Positions 23,548-33,494 of a stretch of 64,000 bases of DNA are shown here, in pieces (position 1 is the stretch's first letter; each line of letters opens with the position of its first letter). Origin of the DNA: Strongylocentrotus droebachiensis (taxonomy: Eukaryota; Echinodermata; Echinoidea; Camarodonta; Strongylocentrotidae); assembly GCA_035222895.1 (NCBI GenBank), contig JAVYIG010002105.1, positions 207,454 to 271,453 of the forward strand. Direction: 5' to 3'. The notes below the pieces were generated by a model that had not been told where the DNA came from, searched no databases, and saw only the letters and a list, made by a program, of their open reading frames with translations. The translations under genes and the position numbers were made by a program.

Positions 23548-23694
23548 CTAAGAGTTTGATGGAGACGAAGCTAGGTGGTCATAGTGGTGACCCACGCTGG
23601 TCCCCTGGGTTGTGGATGATGCATTGACATTGAGATGACAGTCAGTTAATTTATCATCTTCAAGCCAAACACCATCCGGGCAGTGCCTCCAAAA

Positions 23695-24129
23695 TGTTAC
23701 ACCCCCATGGCGTGTAGGGATGGTTACTGTAAATAACTGGAAATAATCAAAGATGAGGAGAAACAAGTCAGTTGGTGTACTCAGTGCTCACTCAAAATGT
23801 AGAATGACACATGTTGTACAATATTCATGCTGACCGATCCCTGCTCAAGTCTTAATCTCCAAGTTCGTCCATTTATGCTGGTAGGGTAATGTTTACTAAA
23901 CTGGGGGATTAATCCTTAGTCTGTAATTCTGAGGGTAGAGTTTCTTTGTGCTCACTGGACATAGCAAACTCATATAAACTTACTAAACAATACAAAGTTA
24001 GGAACAAAGGAGTGGGCATTTACTAACTAAAGTGGAGTGGGCATTTATTAGTGAGTCATCAAACATCAAAGACTATATCTCTATAGGGGTATAACACAGC
24101 ACAGAGTATATCTCTATAGGGGTATAACA
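23695..24129 (-). repeat. long terminal repeat (upstream LTR of the minus-strand element)
   Basis: Same 435-bp length as the partner, with no difference found by eye, which implies a very young insertion. The four bases outside (ATTG) match those outside the left LTR. Confidence 0.87.
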
Positions 24130-25584
24130 ATTGGTCCTTGCAAGTCATGATTATGACACAAAGGTGAAACCCAGAGAGAGCCTCTATTATGACGTAGAAG
24201 GAATTCGTGCCATGCTGAAACTAAACGCGACAGCGGGGAGGCCGACCGATCGGCATGAACTATATCAATCCCGTCTAAAGACAACTGAGAACTGACTCAT
24301 GGGCGTAGCCAGGGGCACTAGATGAAAATTATGGGGTGTGGATAAACAGAATAATGAGATTTCAAACAAGAGGGAGTCACTTTCAGCATTGCACGAATAA
24401 TTCGTTCGTCATTATACACAAGGCCATGTGTGGGCCAAAATAAGCAACGAAACATGGTTATCAACATTTATAGCTACAAAAATCAGATCGCCCCTCCCAG
24501 AAAAATATGGAGAAAAATGATGTGTAGTTGAATGACTCGCCCGAATGTCTCATTTTCGTATATTCCGTTTTGTCATATTTATTTATTCATATTATTTAAT
24601 TTTTTAATCTTATTTCATTTTAGGAAGGGGGAATGCTCTCAGTGACTTTTTATTTGGAAAGGTATTACCGAAGCTTTCCCGACATATCATAGTCCCAAAA
24701 CTACCTGTCCTACGCATAATATATAATAAAGATTCAATGATCGACCCCCTCCCCTCCGAATCTCCGATATGGTAACAGATTTTTTTCCCTCTTCTTCTTC
24801 TTCTTCTTCCTCTTCTTCTGCTTCTTCTTGTTCTTGTTCTTGTTCTTGTTCTTGTTCTTCTTATTCTCCGCCTTCCTTTTCTTCTTCATCTCCTTCTTTT
24901 TCTTCTTTAATTATTTTTGGTCTTTCTTTGTCTTTTTTTCTGTCTGATTTGTCTTTTGTTGTTCAATTTCCAATATACTGCAACTATTGTACATTCTACT
25001 TTTAAAGAGAAAACACAGGTAAATCCCAGCCTATGTTGTGCTAAAAACTTAAAGGTTCCTATGAAACACACAGCTTCTTTTAAAGAAAAGTATCTTACAT
25101 AAATACTGTATATAATAATGAATACAAATTTACAACATTATATTCATTTTTCTCTTTTGCAAAGAAAATTAAAGATTTCAGGAAGGGGCGGTTCCTCTTA
25201 ACAAAAAACCAAAAAAAATAAAACTCCCACCTGCCCTTCTTCCCAAAACGATCACCGCCTCAGCACTTCACACACTCTATAAGAATGCGTGATATATTCT
25301 GAATAACATTATTGATAAACAACATTCATCATACCAAAACTTAAGAAGATCGTCTTGAGATTAAAGTCTGCTTTGCGGTTATCACGCTCTGTCCATGTTT
25401 TGACGGCAATTTTTGTTATCTCACCGGGCACATGAGTCTTTATGTATCAAGTTTTTGTTTGCGAACATAAAATGTGTTTTTGCTTCTGGTTTGTTTTTCT
25501 TCGATTCTATTTGTGACTCGAGAAGAAAAAACTTGAGCGTGATCTTGAAAGTCAGGATCACGGACACTAATCATGCATCGGTCA
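24130..25584. other. intergenic DNA, pyrimidine-rich tract, lone hAT-like end
   Basis: A hAT-like end, ATGGGCGTAGCCAGG, lies near 24298 without a visible partner. A TTC/TTG-rich pyrimidine tract, including a TTGTTC hexamer run, spans 24779-24930. No gene was recognised. Confidence 0.55.
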
Positions 25585-25869
25585 CAATGGCGTAGCTACC
25601 ATGGACACTGGGCACGCCCCCCCCCCCCCCCCCCCCCAATAAAGATCGAATGGTGAAAAATAAAGATAAATACAGGAAGAAAATGAAAAAGGGTTTGAAA
25701 ATGAGAGGGAGAGATGAGAAATGACGAGTGTACAGATGGGACCCTCTCTCAAGGCTCCAATCGATTGCTTTGTTTGAATCATAATTATTCAACCTACCGA
25801 AGACAGGGTTCTTCCCCTACGATTAAAGTGCCCCCCCCCCCCCATGGCTAAGCTCACGCTACGCCACTA
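25585..25869. mobile_element. 285-bp element with GGCGTAGC-type inverted ends
   Basis: The left end CAATGGCGTAGCTACCATGG faces a right end whose complement reads TAGTGGCGTAGCGTGAGC and also closes with CCATGG. A C21 run (25617-25637) follows the left end and a C14 run precedes the right. The ends resemble hAT-type termini. The 8-bp duplication expected of hAT is not visible. Confidence 0.6.
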
Positions 25870-26263
25870 TTAAAAGATAGCTCGTGTCTTTATCGTGTTC
25901 ATGGTGAACTTTTCTGTATTTAATGATCTGTCTTTGTTTATTTGTTTCTTCGTGTGAATTGTTTTATTGCAATAATGTAGATAACTAATCAAACCAAGTA
26001 AAATGTATCGGTGTCATATTTGAATTGATGCAAATTTCCAAACATTGTCAAAGTCATGTAGGCTTACTAGGAGAAATAATCTACAGGGCTGTGTACATAT
26101 TATCACTATCATGCAACATTTTGTTTCTTCTTCGTTTTGCGCCTGCCGCCCCTATATATGCCTATTTACATATAATTTATTATTGCAACCATTTATGAAA
26201 TCTTTGCAATGTGAAGATGCCTTATTGTGCATGAAAATTGGCGGTCAATCAACAATAGCGTGA

Positions 26264-26458
26264 TTTAAAGACCGTCAATACTACTGGGCCAGAAGGGATT
26301 AGACCACATAGCGAGGTCACTGACAGGTGGCTATCTCAATAACTCAGCTCTCAACTAACATAAGAAAAAGAGGATTATGGGGGACCAACAGGCACCGATT
26401 TGGGAAGTTTTCTATATAGAGGGAGCAAGTAGCTACAAGTAGGACAGTGGAGCTTTAA
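26264..26458. repeat. 195-bp dispersed repeat, copy A
   Basis: Runs from TTTAAAG to CTTTAA and shares GGGATTAGACCAC, AAGAGGATTATGGGGGACCA and TATAGAGGGAGCAAGTAGCT with copies at 40581 and 55381. The mirrored TTTAAAG ends suggest a small DNA element. No target duplication is clear. Confidence 0.82.
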
Positions 26459-27040
26459 CGAATCTAGCCTATATTGGACATGTACAATAAGCCTATAAGG
26501 CCTACATAAATCTAGGTCACGGCAGACGGGATTAAAACAGTAAAGCCAGCTTTTCAACCCCTTCAAGTGGTTGGGATTACTATGGGGATTATCCGCAGTT
26601 TTGCGTTAACCGCTACTCTCAGCCCCCCCCCTCCATTACCTGCAACCGTTACCAATGGCAAATTACAAAAGCGGAGGTCGGAGGACGGTATTTGATTGAA
26701 AGCGAGATGGGAAAGGTAGTCTGAAAGCCCTCAAATTATGTTCGTAAACCCTGAATCCATGCATTATGATTTTTGTTAAAGGTAATTGATTTCAGATTAA
26801 TTTTAACTGCATACAAGAAAAAATAAATGCAAAAATTACATCGAGAAGACTTGTGCACACAGACGGGTTTTGCCATTTTAATAGGGCAGTGACGTAGCGA
26901 TAGGGGCACGGGGGACGTGCCCCCATATCGCATGTCGAAAGAGGACCCGCGGATGATACATGGAAAAGAGGAAAGGAAGTTGAAACGACCTCTCCGTGCA
27001 CATCCTCCCCTGCCTAATCAATGGCTTTGTTAATCTGCAT

Positions 27041-27065
27041 GTTATCCACTAACTTAGTGGATAAC
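27041..27065. repeat. 12-bp perfect palindrome
   Basis: GTTATCCACTAA pairs with TTAGTGGATAAC around a single C. It is short; function unknown. Confidence 0.4.
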
Positions 27066-27586
27066 ATGAACAAATTACTTAAAGTAGGGATGCTGGTGAT
27101 GCTGGTGCCCCTCCCCCTATTCGAATTGGCACTCACTTCGCCACTCTTGACTTATGAATTATCCACACTCCTCACGGATATGCTTTCTCATATAATTGTT
27201 TTGTACCTGCCAAGGGTATCGTATCTGAAAACATAATTTCGACTAGCACCCCCCCCCTCCCCCTCCTCCAAAAAAAAAACAACAACAGCATGGGGTGCAA
27301 AGCCAGTTTTACCCCTCCCCCCCCCCCACGAATCCATCAGTACTTCTACCCTTACCCTAACACACTCTAAACCCATCAGGCAACTCCATTATGATAATGC
27401 ATGACTTGTGGTAGAAGGTAGGACGTAATTAATCCAAATGAACATGCGTGACGATGAAGTAGACCATGAAGAGGACTTGTGACGATCGGGTTTTGAACAC
27501 ATTTAGTGGTGATAAGTAGACATGCATGGTTCTGCAGGCTTGAAAGCAGTGGCGTAGACAGGTTCGTACACCTGGGGGGGATGACT

Positions 27587-28025
27587 CAGGGGCGGATCTA
27601 GCTTTTTGCTAAGGGGGGGGTTGACCAAAATAATGACGATGCGGAGCATCGTCCACGAGCCGCGAAGCGGCGAGCCGAATTTTTTTTGGGTGTTTATTAG
27701 AACCCCGTAAGTGATGTTTTCCTGGCATCTATTAACACAATGGAGACCATAAAAAGCAGTGCATGATAACGTCTTTTTAAATCAAGTAACAGTTAAATAC
27801 ACAGTTATATCCAGATTTATCATGTGTTTGGTTAAGTTACCAGATGAGTTGAATATCTTCTCACAATATTTGCACTTGAAAGGGTTTCTCTCCAGCTTGC
27901 GTTCTTTTTTCTTTCTTTGTTTCTTTTTTTTTCTTTTTTCCCCCTTTTTTGTGTTTATTTTTTGGGCCGCCCAAGGGGGGGGGGTTAAACCCCCTAACCC
28001 CCCCCCCCCCGTAGATCCGCGCCTG
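27587..28025. mobile_element. inner hAT-like element
   Basis: The left end CAGGGGCGGATCTAG faces GTAGATCCGCGCCTG at the right, inside the outer element. Poly-G and poly-C blocks lie just within each end. No 8-bp duplication is seen, so insertion followed by loss, or an end captured with its neighbour, are both possible. Confidence 0.7.
27812..27897 (-). pseudogene. C2H2 zinc-finger fragment captured in a DNA element
   Basis: The minus strand reads GEKPF in one frame, then FKCKYCEKIFNSSGNLTKHM in another. This is the standard C2H2 linker followed by C-x2-C, the conserved Phe, Leu and first His of a finger. One extra base between linker and finger breaks the frame, and the second His is absent (HMINLD in place of H-x3-H). 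It is a broken host-type fragment within the inner hAT-like element. Its parent gene cannot be told. Confidence 0.75.
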
Positions 28026-28032
28026 TTTAATC

Positions 28033-28074
28033 TTGTGGTTATCTTGTGGTTTCCAAACCACAAGATAACCACAA
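28033..28074. repeat. 20-bp perfect hairpin
   Basis: TTGTGGTTATCTTGTGGTTT (28033-28052) pairs exactly with 28055-28074 across a 2-nt loop. It lies just outside the inner hAT-like element and inside the outer one. Confidence 0.75.
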
Positions 28075-28155
28075 AATACTTGTAAGATTTTCTTTTTTTT
28101 ACCGTCTGAATTGGCTTTCACCGTGTGAATGCGGCTAATAACAATAAACACAATT

Positions 28156-28258
28156 ACAATAATGATGAGGATTATTATTATCATCATCATAATTATTATT
28201 ATTATTAATATTATAATTGTTATCATTATTATTATTACTATTATTATCATCATTATGA
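28156..28258. repeat. ATT/ATC trinucleotide microsatellite
   Basis: Interrupted ATT and ATC triplets. The long Ile/Met open frame on the minus strand is an artefact of the repeat. Confidence 0.9.
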
Positions 28259-29404
28259 CTTATTAAGTAAGCAAATATCATTCCCCAAAACCTGGGGGGG
28301 GGATGAATGTACATGCCATCCCCCTCATCCCCCCCCCCCCCCCCCCCGTTGTCTACGCCCCTGCTTGAAAGACATGTAAGTCATAATGCATAAAATTGTG
28401 CACCCTGTCACGTACATCGTTGGTAAAAATCGATATTATAGCCTTTAACAAACTTGGCCTGTCTGACACGCGGGAGACCTGGGTATTTTTAAACTCACTA
28501 GTCAATATCATTGTATACTCAAGTCAGCAAACGTGTTTTTTGCATTTCCGGAAATACACCTACATTGGCGCAGAAATCACCGCTTACCACTAAATCAAGA
28601 TCAAAATACATGAGAATAATAGGATCTTCCTCGACACATCAGATGTTGAGGTAAAAAATGATAAGTATAGAATTAGAGAGCAATTTTTTAAAATTCCCCG
28701 TATAATAGGAGCTTAACTTGACTATTAAATCAATCATTCATTTTTTGCATTCTCTGGGGTATAATAATGTATAAAGTCGTTTTTTTTCTGTTGTAAATAT
28801 TGTCTGCTGCGTATACAGCATAGCTAGGATAAATGGGCAAATCATCAACATGGTAACAAGAGGGTTAACTAGGTCAAAAATCTATCTCTGGAGCCAGAGC
28901 CCCTGAGAGTATAATCGATTTTCCTAGTCTACTGCACATTATTTTTGATCAATCAATCGTAGGCTTTAACCACAGAAGGTCTTTATCCCATTGATTATTT
29001 GTCTGAAAAAAAATACGCCACCGATTTCAGGTTACCTACCAACTGGAGCGAACGTTTTTTTCTAGAAAACGTTTTACTATTTTGGCTCGCATTAATATTG
29101 GTCATCACCGAAGCTGATTTCATTTATGCGCATGCAGTGCTAATGAATGATGATCCGTTCATTTGTCAGTGATCTTAATTAACTAGTTATACAATTAGTT
29201 TCATGAAAAGGGACACTGGTATCTGTATATACAAGCGGAGTCTGATTTGAACGGAATGTACTTCTAGCAAAATTATATTTGGTAGGAGTAAATAATAATT
29301 GTAGGCCTATTTATATCTTGAGGAGGGTACCTTATTATTGTCTGTTCTGATTTACCGTGGCCTCATCGGTCTGTCCTTATTCTCTTACTTCATCCTCTTC
29401 TCTC

Positions 29405-29440
29405 ATCCCTCCTCTCTCTCTCTTTCTCTCTCTCTCTTTC

Positions 29441-29476
<36 letters not shown>

Positions 29477-29505
29477 TCCCCTCCCTCTCTCTTCTCTCTC
29501 TCTCT
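29405..29505. repeat. CT microsatellite
   Basis: Long interrupted (CT)n. Open frames across it on both strands are repeat artefacts. Confidence 0.95.
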
Positions 29506-30715
29506 TTATATGTGTTCTGTCTCCTTTCAGCACACGACTGTTCCTTTTTTCTCTTCTTTCTTTATTCAATTTTTTAAGATTTTGAAATAGGATCTTAGAT
29601 TCGCTTTTCATAGTTTCTTCCACAATTTCAAACCACCATCATGATCATTGAAATCCAAAATTAGTCTGCTCTTTGCAATAATGCTTTTTGACTGTCTCGA
29701 AGCTTGTAACCTAAATGGAATGAACTAAAATACAACTTACAGCACGAGGATATTTTCAAAAAATTAATGCCGATGATCTTTAAAACAAATGAAAACCATT
29801 ACAAATAATAGTATCGTTTGCTTCATTTCTTGTTATTTATTTATCGATCCCATAAAAACATGTACAAAGAAAACATTTAATTATACTCATGTTACATAGT
29901 CCTTTTATGGTACAGGATTTTTTTTTTAAGGGATAGCTTCATAAAATTCTATAAAGGCTTTGTGGTTCCCTCTTGATTATGAATATTTCAAATGTATATC
30001 ATTCATTGTTGACAACAGGCGTATACCTGTCAGGCAGAGACAGAGGCGGCGCTCGCAGGGTGGGAAGGCAGAGCGTCCATGCCATCCCCCACTTTTCAAG
30101 TACCCCAAAAGAACCCCATTTAATTTCTGACAAGTGCCCCTTTTAGTTCCTTTCTTTTGGATTGAGTGCAATTCTGCTCCATAAGACCGAGGAAAGAGAA
30201 GTTTTCTATGTGGGGTTCATGCATGGCGTTGATCTTTGAGTCCCCCCCCCCCCCAATCTTCCTAGGACGCTGGTATGATGATATGAGTTGATTCTGACGT
30301 TGATGGTGAGTACATTTTAGAATGATGTTGTAGATAAACCTCTGTATGACTGTATGCGTTCACCCTGCATCCACAATACAGTCCTCAACATTCCTTATAC
30401 TAATGAGTACGGTCTGAACAAGTTGATGCTCCACTTGATAAGATTCTGAAAGATATAAACAAAGAGGAAGAGAAGAATAGTCAAAGTCATAGTAGTATAT
30501 CATGATTATGATGATGATGAAGAAATAGGAGTATAACGAATAAAGTAAGTATTAAGAATAAAGTATTTTTGATTGAATGATTGAATATGTAGATGAAAAA
30601 AATCATATTGTAATGACCATCATTAATATTCACAAATATGTTCTGTCAATTGAACACTAATTGATTTGTAGAAGAATATTACGAAAAATTAAATGTCTAG
30701 TATTTTTTGTTTAGG

Positions 30716-30721
30716 TTTATT
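30716..30721 (-). terminator. possible polyadenylation signal of the minus-strand repeat gene
   Basis: AATAAA on the minus strand, shortly beyond the last repeat unit. It is the nearest signal after the array. Nothing else supports its use. Confidence 0.3.
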
Positions 30722-30849
30722 GAAACTGTTAGTTATTGCATCTAAAAAAAGGCGTCACCCCTCACCTCCTCCTCTCTTCCAACAACGTCCATTGCATTCC
30801 AGACACTTAGTTGAATGGGCTAAAGTGGAAAGATCAAGCGAACGATTTC

Positions 30850-32310
30850 GTCAACGGTTGGGTTGTTTAGTTATTCCTGATCCTCAGAGCCACTCCGAAT
30901 CTTTCGAATTTTCTCAGCAAATGAAATACTCAGATGGCAAATCTGACTTCCTCCAGAATCGCAGCTTACTAAAACAACTGAGGCAGTTGCTTCTTCGTCT
31001 ACGTTCAAGCCGCAATGAAGAGAAACAGAGTTGGGGTTCAGCTTCTTCATCATCCTGTCTATCTCCTCTACTGATGGATTAAGAAGTGATTCTCCTGTGA
31101 TCACGTGATCAATCTCATCAAGGGTTGGGTACGGTTGCTAGGCCATTCGGGACCCTCAGAAAGGGATCCTTACCTCCTGAAGCATTTGAGGCAGTTAAGA
31201 CTGTCCTTCTCAATCGCTTCTTCATCTACATTCCAGCCGTAAGGAAGAGAAACAAAGTTGGGGTTCAGCTTCTTCATCCTGCTGCCTATCTCCTCTACTG
31301 ATGGATTAAGAATAATATTGATTCTCCTGCGATCAAGGGTTGGATTGTAAGGCCATTTTGAACCCTCAGATGGCGATTCTGACTTCCTCCAGAATCGCAG
31401 CTTCCCAAAACAACTGAGACAGTTATGACTGTCCTTCTCAGTTGCTTCTTCGTCTACGTTTAAGCCTTATTGAAAGGAAACAGAGTTGGGGTTCAACTTT
31501 TTCTTCCTCCTGCGACCAAGCGATCAATCTCATCAAGGGTTGGGTTGCTAGGCCATTCGGGACCCTCTGAAAATGATTCTGTGCTCCTGAAGCAATTATT
31601 GAGTCAGTTATAACTGTCCTTCTTCGTTGTTTCTTCATCTACGTGTACGTTCCAGTCGTAAGGAAGTGGACAATGGTTGGGGTACAGCTTCCTTATCCTG
31701 CTGCCTACCACCTCTACTGATGGATTAAGAATCGATTCTCGTGGGACCCTCAGAGAGCGAGTCTGACTTCCTCCGGAATCGCAGCTTCCCAAGACAACTG
31801 AGGCAGTTATGACTGTCCTTCTCAGTTGCTTCTTCGTATACGTGCAGGCAAGGAAGCGAAGCGGATTAAGAATTGATTCTCCTGCAATCAAGCGATCAAT
31901 CTCATCAAGGGTTGGGTTGCTAGGCCATTCGGGACCCTCAGAAAATGATTCTGTGCTCCTGAAGCAATTGAGGCAGTTATGACTGTCTTTCTCAGTTGCT
32001 TCTTCGTCTACGTTCAAGCAAGGAAGAGAAACAGAGTTGGGGTTCAGCTTCTTCACCCTCCTGTCTATCACCTCTATACTGATGGATTAAGAATTGATTC
32101 TCCTGCAATCAAGCGATCAATCTCATCAAGGGTTGGGTTGGGTTGCTAGGCCATTCGGGACTCTCAGAAAATGATTCTGTGCTCCTGAAGCAACTGAGGC
32201 AGTTATGACTGTCCTTCTCAGTTGCTTCTTCGTCTACGTTCAAGCAAGGAAGAGAAACAGAGTTGGGGATCAGCTTCTTCACCCTTCTGTCTACCCCATC
32301 TACTGATGGA
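30850..32310 (-). pseudogene. decayed part of a coding tandem-repeat array (about 7 units)
   Basis: The minus strand continues the repeats of the gene ending at 32311: NPSV.E.DRR.KKLNPNSVSLP, NVDEEATEKDSHN, CFRSTESFSEGPEWPSNPT. Unit starts, marked by the PEWPSNPT segment, fall near 32347, 32149, 31922, 31551, 31345 and 31138. Several units have lost reading-frame continuity through indels of non-multiple-of-three length, and one block (31345-31551) is rearranged. The final unit again has an open frame of about 77 codons. The block is either a 3' UTR made of dead repeats or the former C-terminus of the protein. Confidence 0.75.
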
Positions 32311-33309
32311 TTAAGAATCAATCTCCTCTAGGGTTGGGTTGCTAGGCCATTCGGGAATTTTTGATGGCGAGTCTAACTTCCTCCAGAATCGCAGCTTCCC
32401 AAAACAACTGAGGCAGTTATGACTGTCCTTCTCAGTTGCTTCTTCGTCTACGTTCGAGCCAGGAAGAGAAACAGAGTTGGGCTTAAGCTGCTTCATCTTT
32501 CTGTCTATCTCCTCTACTGATGGATTAAGAAGTGATTCTCCTGCGATTAAGCGACCAATCTCATCAAGGGTTGGGTTGATAGGCCATTCCGGAAGCTCCG
32601 AAAAGGATTCCGACCTCCTGAAGCAACTGAGGCAGTTATGACTGTCCTTCTCAGTTGCTTTTTCGTCTACGTTTAAGCAAGGAAGAGAAACAGAGTTGGG
32701 GTTCAGCTTCTTCATCCTCCTGTCTATCTCCTCTACTGATGGATTAAGAAGTGATTCTCCTGCGATCAAGCGATCAATCTCATCAAGGGTTGGGTTGCTA
32801 GGCCATTCGGGACCCTCTGAAAGCGAGTCTGACTTCATACCGTAGCACTGCGACTTTCTGAAGAAGGCGAAACAGCTACCAAACAATGATCGCGATCGCT
32901 CTCCCTGTTCTTCATCATCGTCCAAGTCGTCAGAAAGAGCAAGTTTTGGATACAACTTCATGATCCTGAGTTGCAGTTCGGGATCTCCCCAAGGGTTGTT
33001 CATGTCTGCCGTATCCGACGGATGGTGTGACTTCTGGAAGCACTTGAACAGCTTGGAGACACCCTTTGCACGTTTCAGGAAAGAGCGAAGAGTGCCACAC
33101 CTCTTCTCTTTCTGAAAGCCATCGACATGCCCCTTCTGATGCATCGCGTTGCTGGAAATAAACTGCTGAATGCTGCGGTCGGCGATCTCCTGGAAGTATT
33201 CGTCAGGCAGATCGTCTTCGAAATCAATGTTTTTCAGATAAGTCTGAAGCGCAGGGGCGACCCTGCGTTCGGCCCTCTTGTTTAAAATCAGTTGAATTAA
33301 ACTAAACAT
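32311..33309 (-). CDS. unrecognised protein with C-terminal tandem repeats
   Basis: I do not recognise this 332-residue protein. It starts MFSLIQLILNKRAERRVAP; residues 1-60 look helical and have no signal peptide. Basic and Cys-containing LFKCFQKSHHP and FGSCFAFFRKSQCYG segments follow, around an acidic DDLDDDEEQGE. From about residue 165 come two full ~75-residue repeats, each PEWP.NPTLDEI.RLIAGESLL, NPSVEEIDRRMKKLNPNSVSLP, NVDE.ATEKDSHNCLSCF. The segment NPWGDPELQLRIMKLYP near residue 105 looks like an older degenerate unit, so the protein may have grown by repeat addition. A third unit stops after LEEID because a short deletion removes the RLIAGE codons and shifts frame, so the present stop may be secondary. 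The coding region is intronless. An NRF1-type and CRE-type site lie 140-180 nt upstream. Confidence 0.6.
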   Translation of the reverse strand: MFSLIQLILNKRAERRVAPALQTYLKNIDFEDDLPDEYFQEIADRSIQQFISSNAMHQKGHVDGFQKEKRCGTLRSFLKRAKGVSKLFKCFQKSHHPSDTADMNNPWGDPELQLRIMKLYPKLALSDDLDDDEEQGERSRSLFGSCFAFFRKSQCYGMKSDSLSEGPEWPSNPTLDEIDRLIAGESLLNPSVEEIDRRMKKLNPNSVSLPCLNVDEKATEKDSHNCLSCFRRSESFSELPEWPINPTLDEIGRLIAGESLLNPSVEEIDRKMKQLKPNSVSLPGSNVDEEATEKDSHNCLSCFGKLRFWRKLDSPSKIPEWPSNPTLEEIDS

Positions 33310-33446
33310 GACTGAGTCAGGTTTAAATGGTTACCAAAATAATAAATATTATTCAGGTGAAGCTTGCTTCGAGAACTCGAGATACAAACTGAGGGTAGTA
33401 AACAGAAACGCAATAGCTAGTAGTTACGCGTACAACGCTTGAGCTA

Positions 33447-33490
33447 TGACGTAAACAAAGGCAGCGCGTTGAAGAAAATGCGCATGCGCA
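33447..33490 (-). promoter_or_regulatory. CRE-like and NRF1-type sites upstream of the repeat gene
   Basis: TGCGCATGCGCA at 33479-33490 is a full palindromic NRF1 consensus, and TGACGTAA at 33447-33454 is a CRE/ATF-like site. Both lie 138-181 nt before the start codon at 33309, in a local CpG-containing patch that also has GCGCG (33474). NRF1 sites are typical of TATA-less housekeeping promoters, so this supports a real transcription start here. Confidence 0.55.
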
Positions 33491-33494
33491 GTGA

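Larger units (their letters stand above)
21832..24129 (-). mobile_element. non-autonomous LTR retrotransposon (2.3 kb)
   Basis: Two 435-bp direct repeats (21832-22266 and 23695-24129) appear identical on reading. Each runs TG...CA, and the pair is flanked by ATTG (21828-21831, 24130-24133). Orientation is minus: a purine-rich GGTGGGAGAAGG tract touches the inner edge of the left repeat, and a TGGAGGCACTGCCCGGAT primer-site-like sequence lies three bases inside the right repeat. The 1.4-kb interior holds a gag-like leading frame (23215-23547) and an 85-bp tandem repeat, but no recognisable protease, reverse transcriptase or integrase. Treat it as a broken, recently moved fossil. A Ty3/gypsy-like relation is a guess from the layout only. 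Confidence 0.85.
27547..28363. mobile_element. outer hAT-like element with perfect 8-bp target duplication
   Basis: The left end CAGTGGCGTAGACAGG and right end GTCTACGCCCCTG are inverted copies, flanked by CTTGAAAG at 27539-27546 and 28364-28371. An 8-bp duplication with CAG...CTG ends is the hAT signature. CCTGGGGGGGGATGA occurs near both ends. The interior contains a second hAT-like element, a zinc-finger fragment, a 20-bp hairpin and an ATT/ATC microsatellite. No transposase frame, so it is non-autonomous. Confidence 0.88.
28372..30840. other. intergenic DNA with CT microsatellite
   Basis: No gene was recognised. (CT)n lies at 29405-29505, poly-C near 30242 and a degenerate TGATGA run near 30510. 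Confidence 0.6.

Noticed and set aside
23548-23766. 72-codon minus frame as a separate gene
   Set aside because: It spans the LTR boundary and the primer-site region of the LTR element; not an independent gene.
27861-28253. 130-codon Ile/Met-rich minus frame resembling a membrane protein
   Set aside because: The hydrophobic stretch comes from ATT/ATC triplets and the rest from element sequence. Only the short zinc-finger fragment is meaningful.
30693-31082. 129-codon + strand frame opposite the repeat array
   Set aside because: Shadow of the minus-strand coding repeats; the repeat protein frame is on the other strand.
33330-33390. Heat-shock element near the repeat gene (TTCGAGAA)
   Set aside because: Only two adjacent GAA/TTC pentamers are present; three are normally needed.
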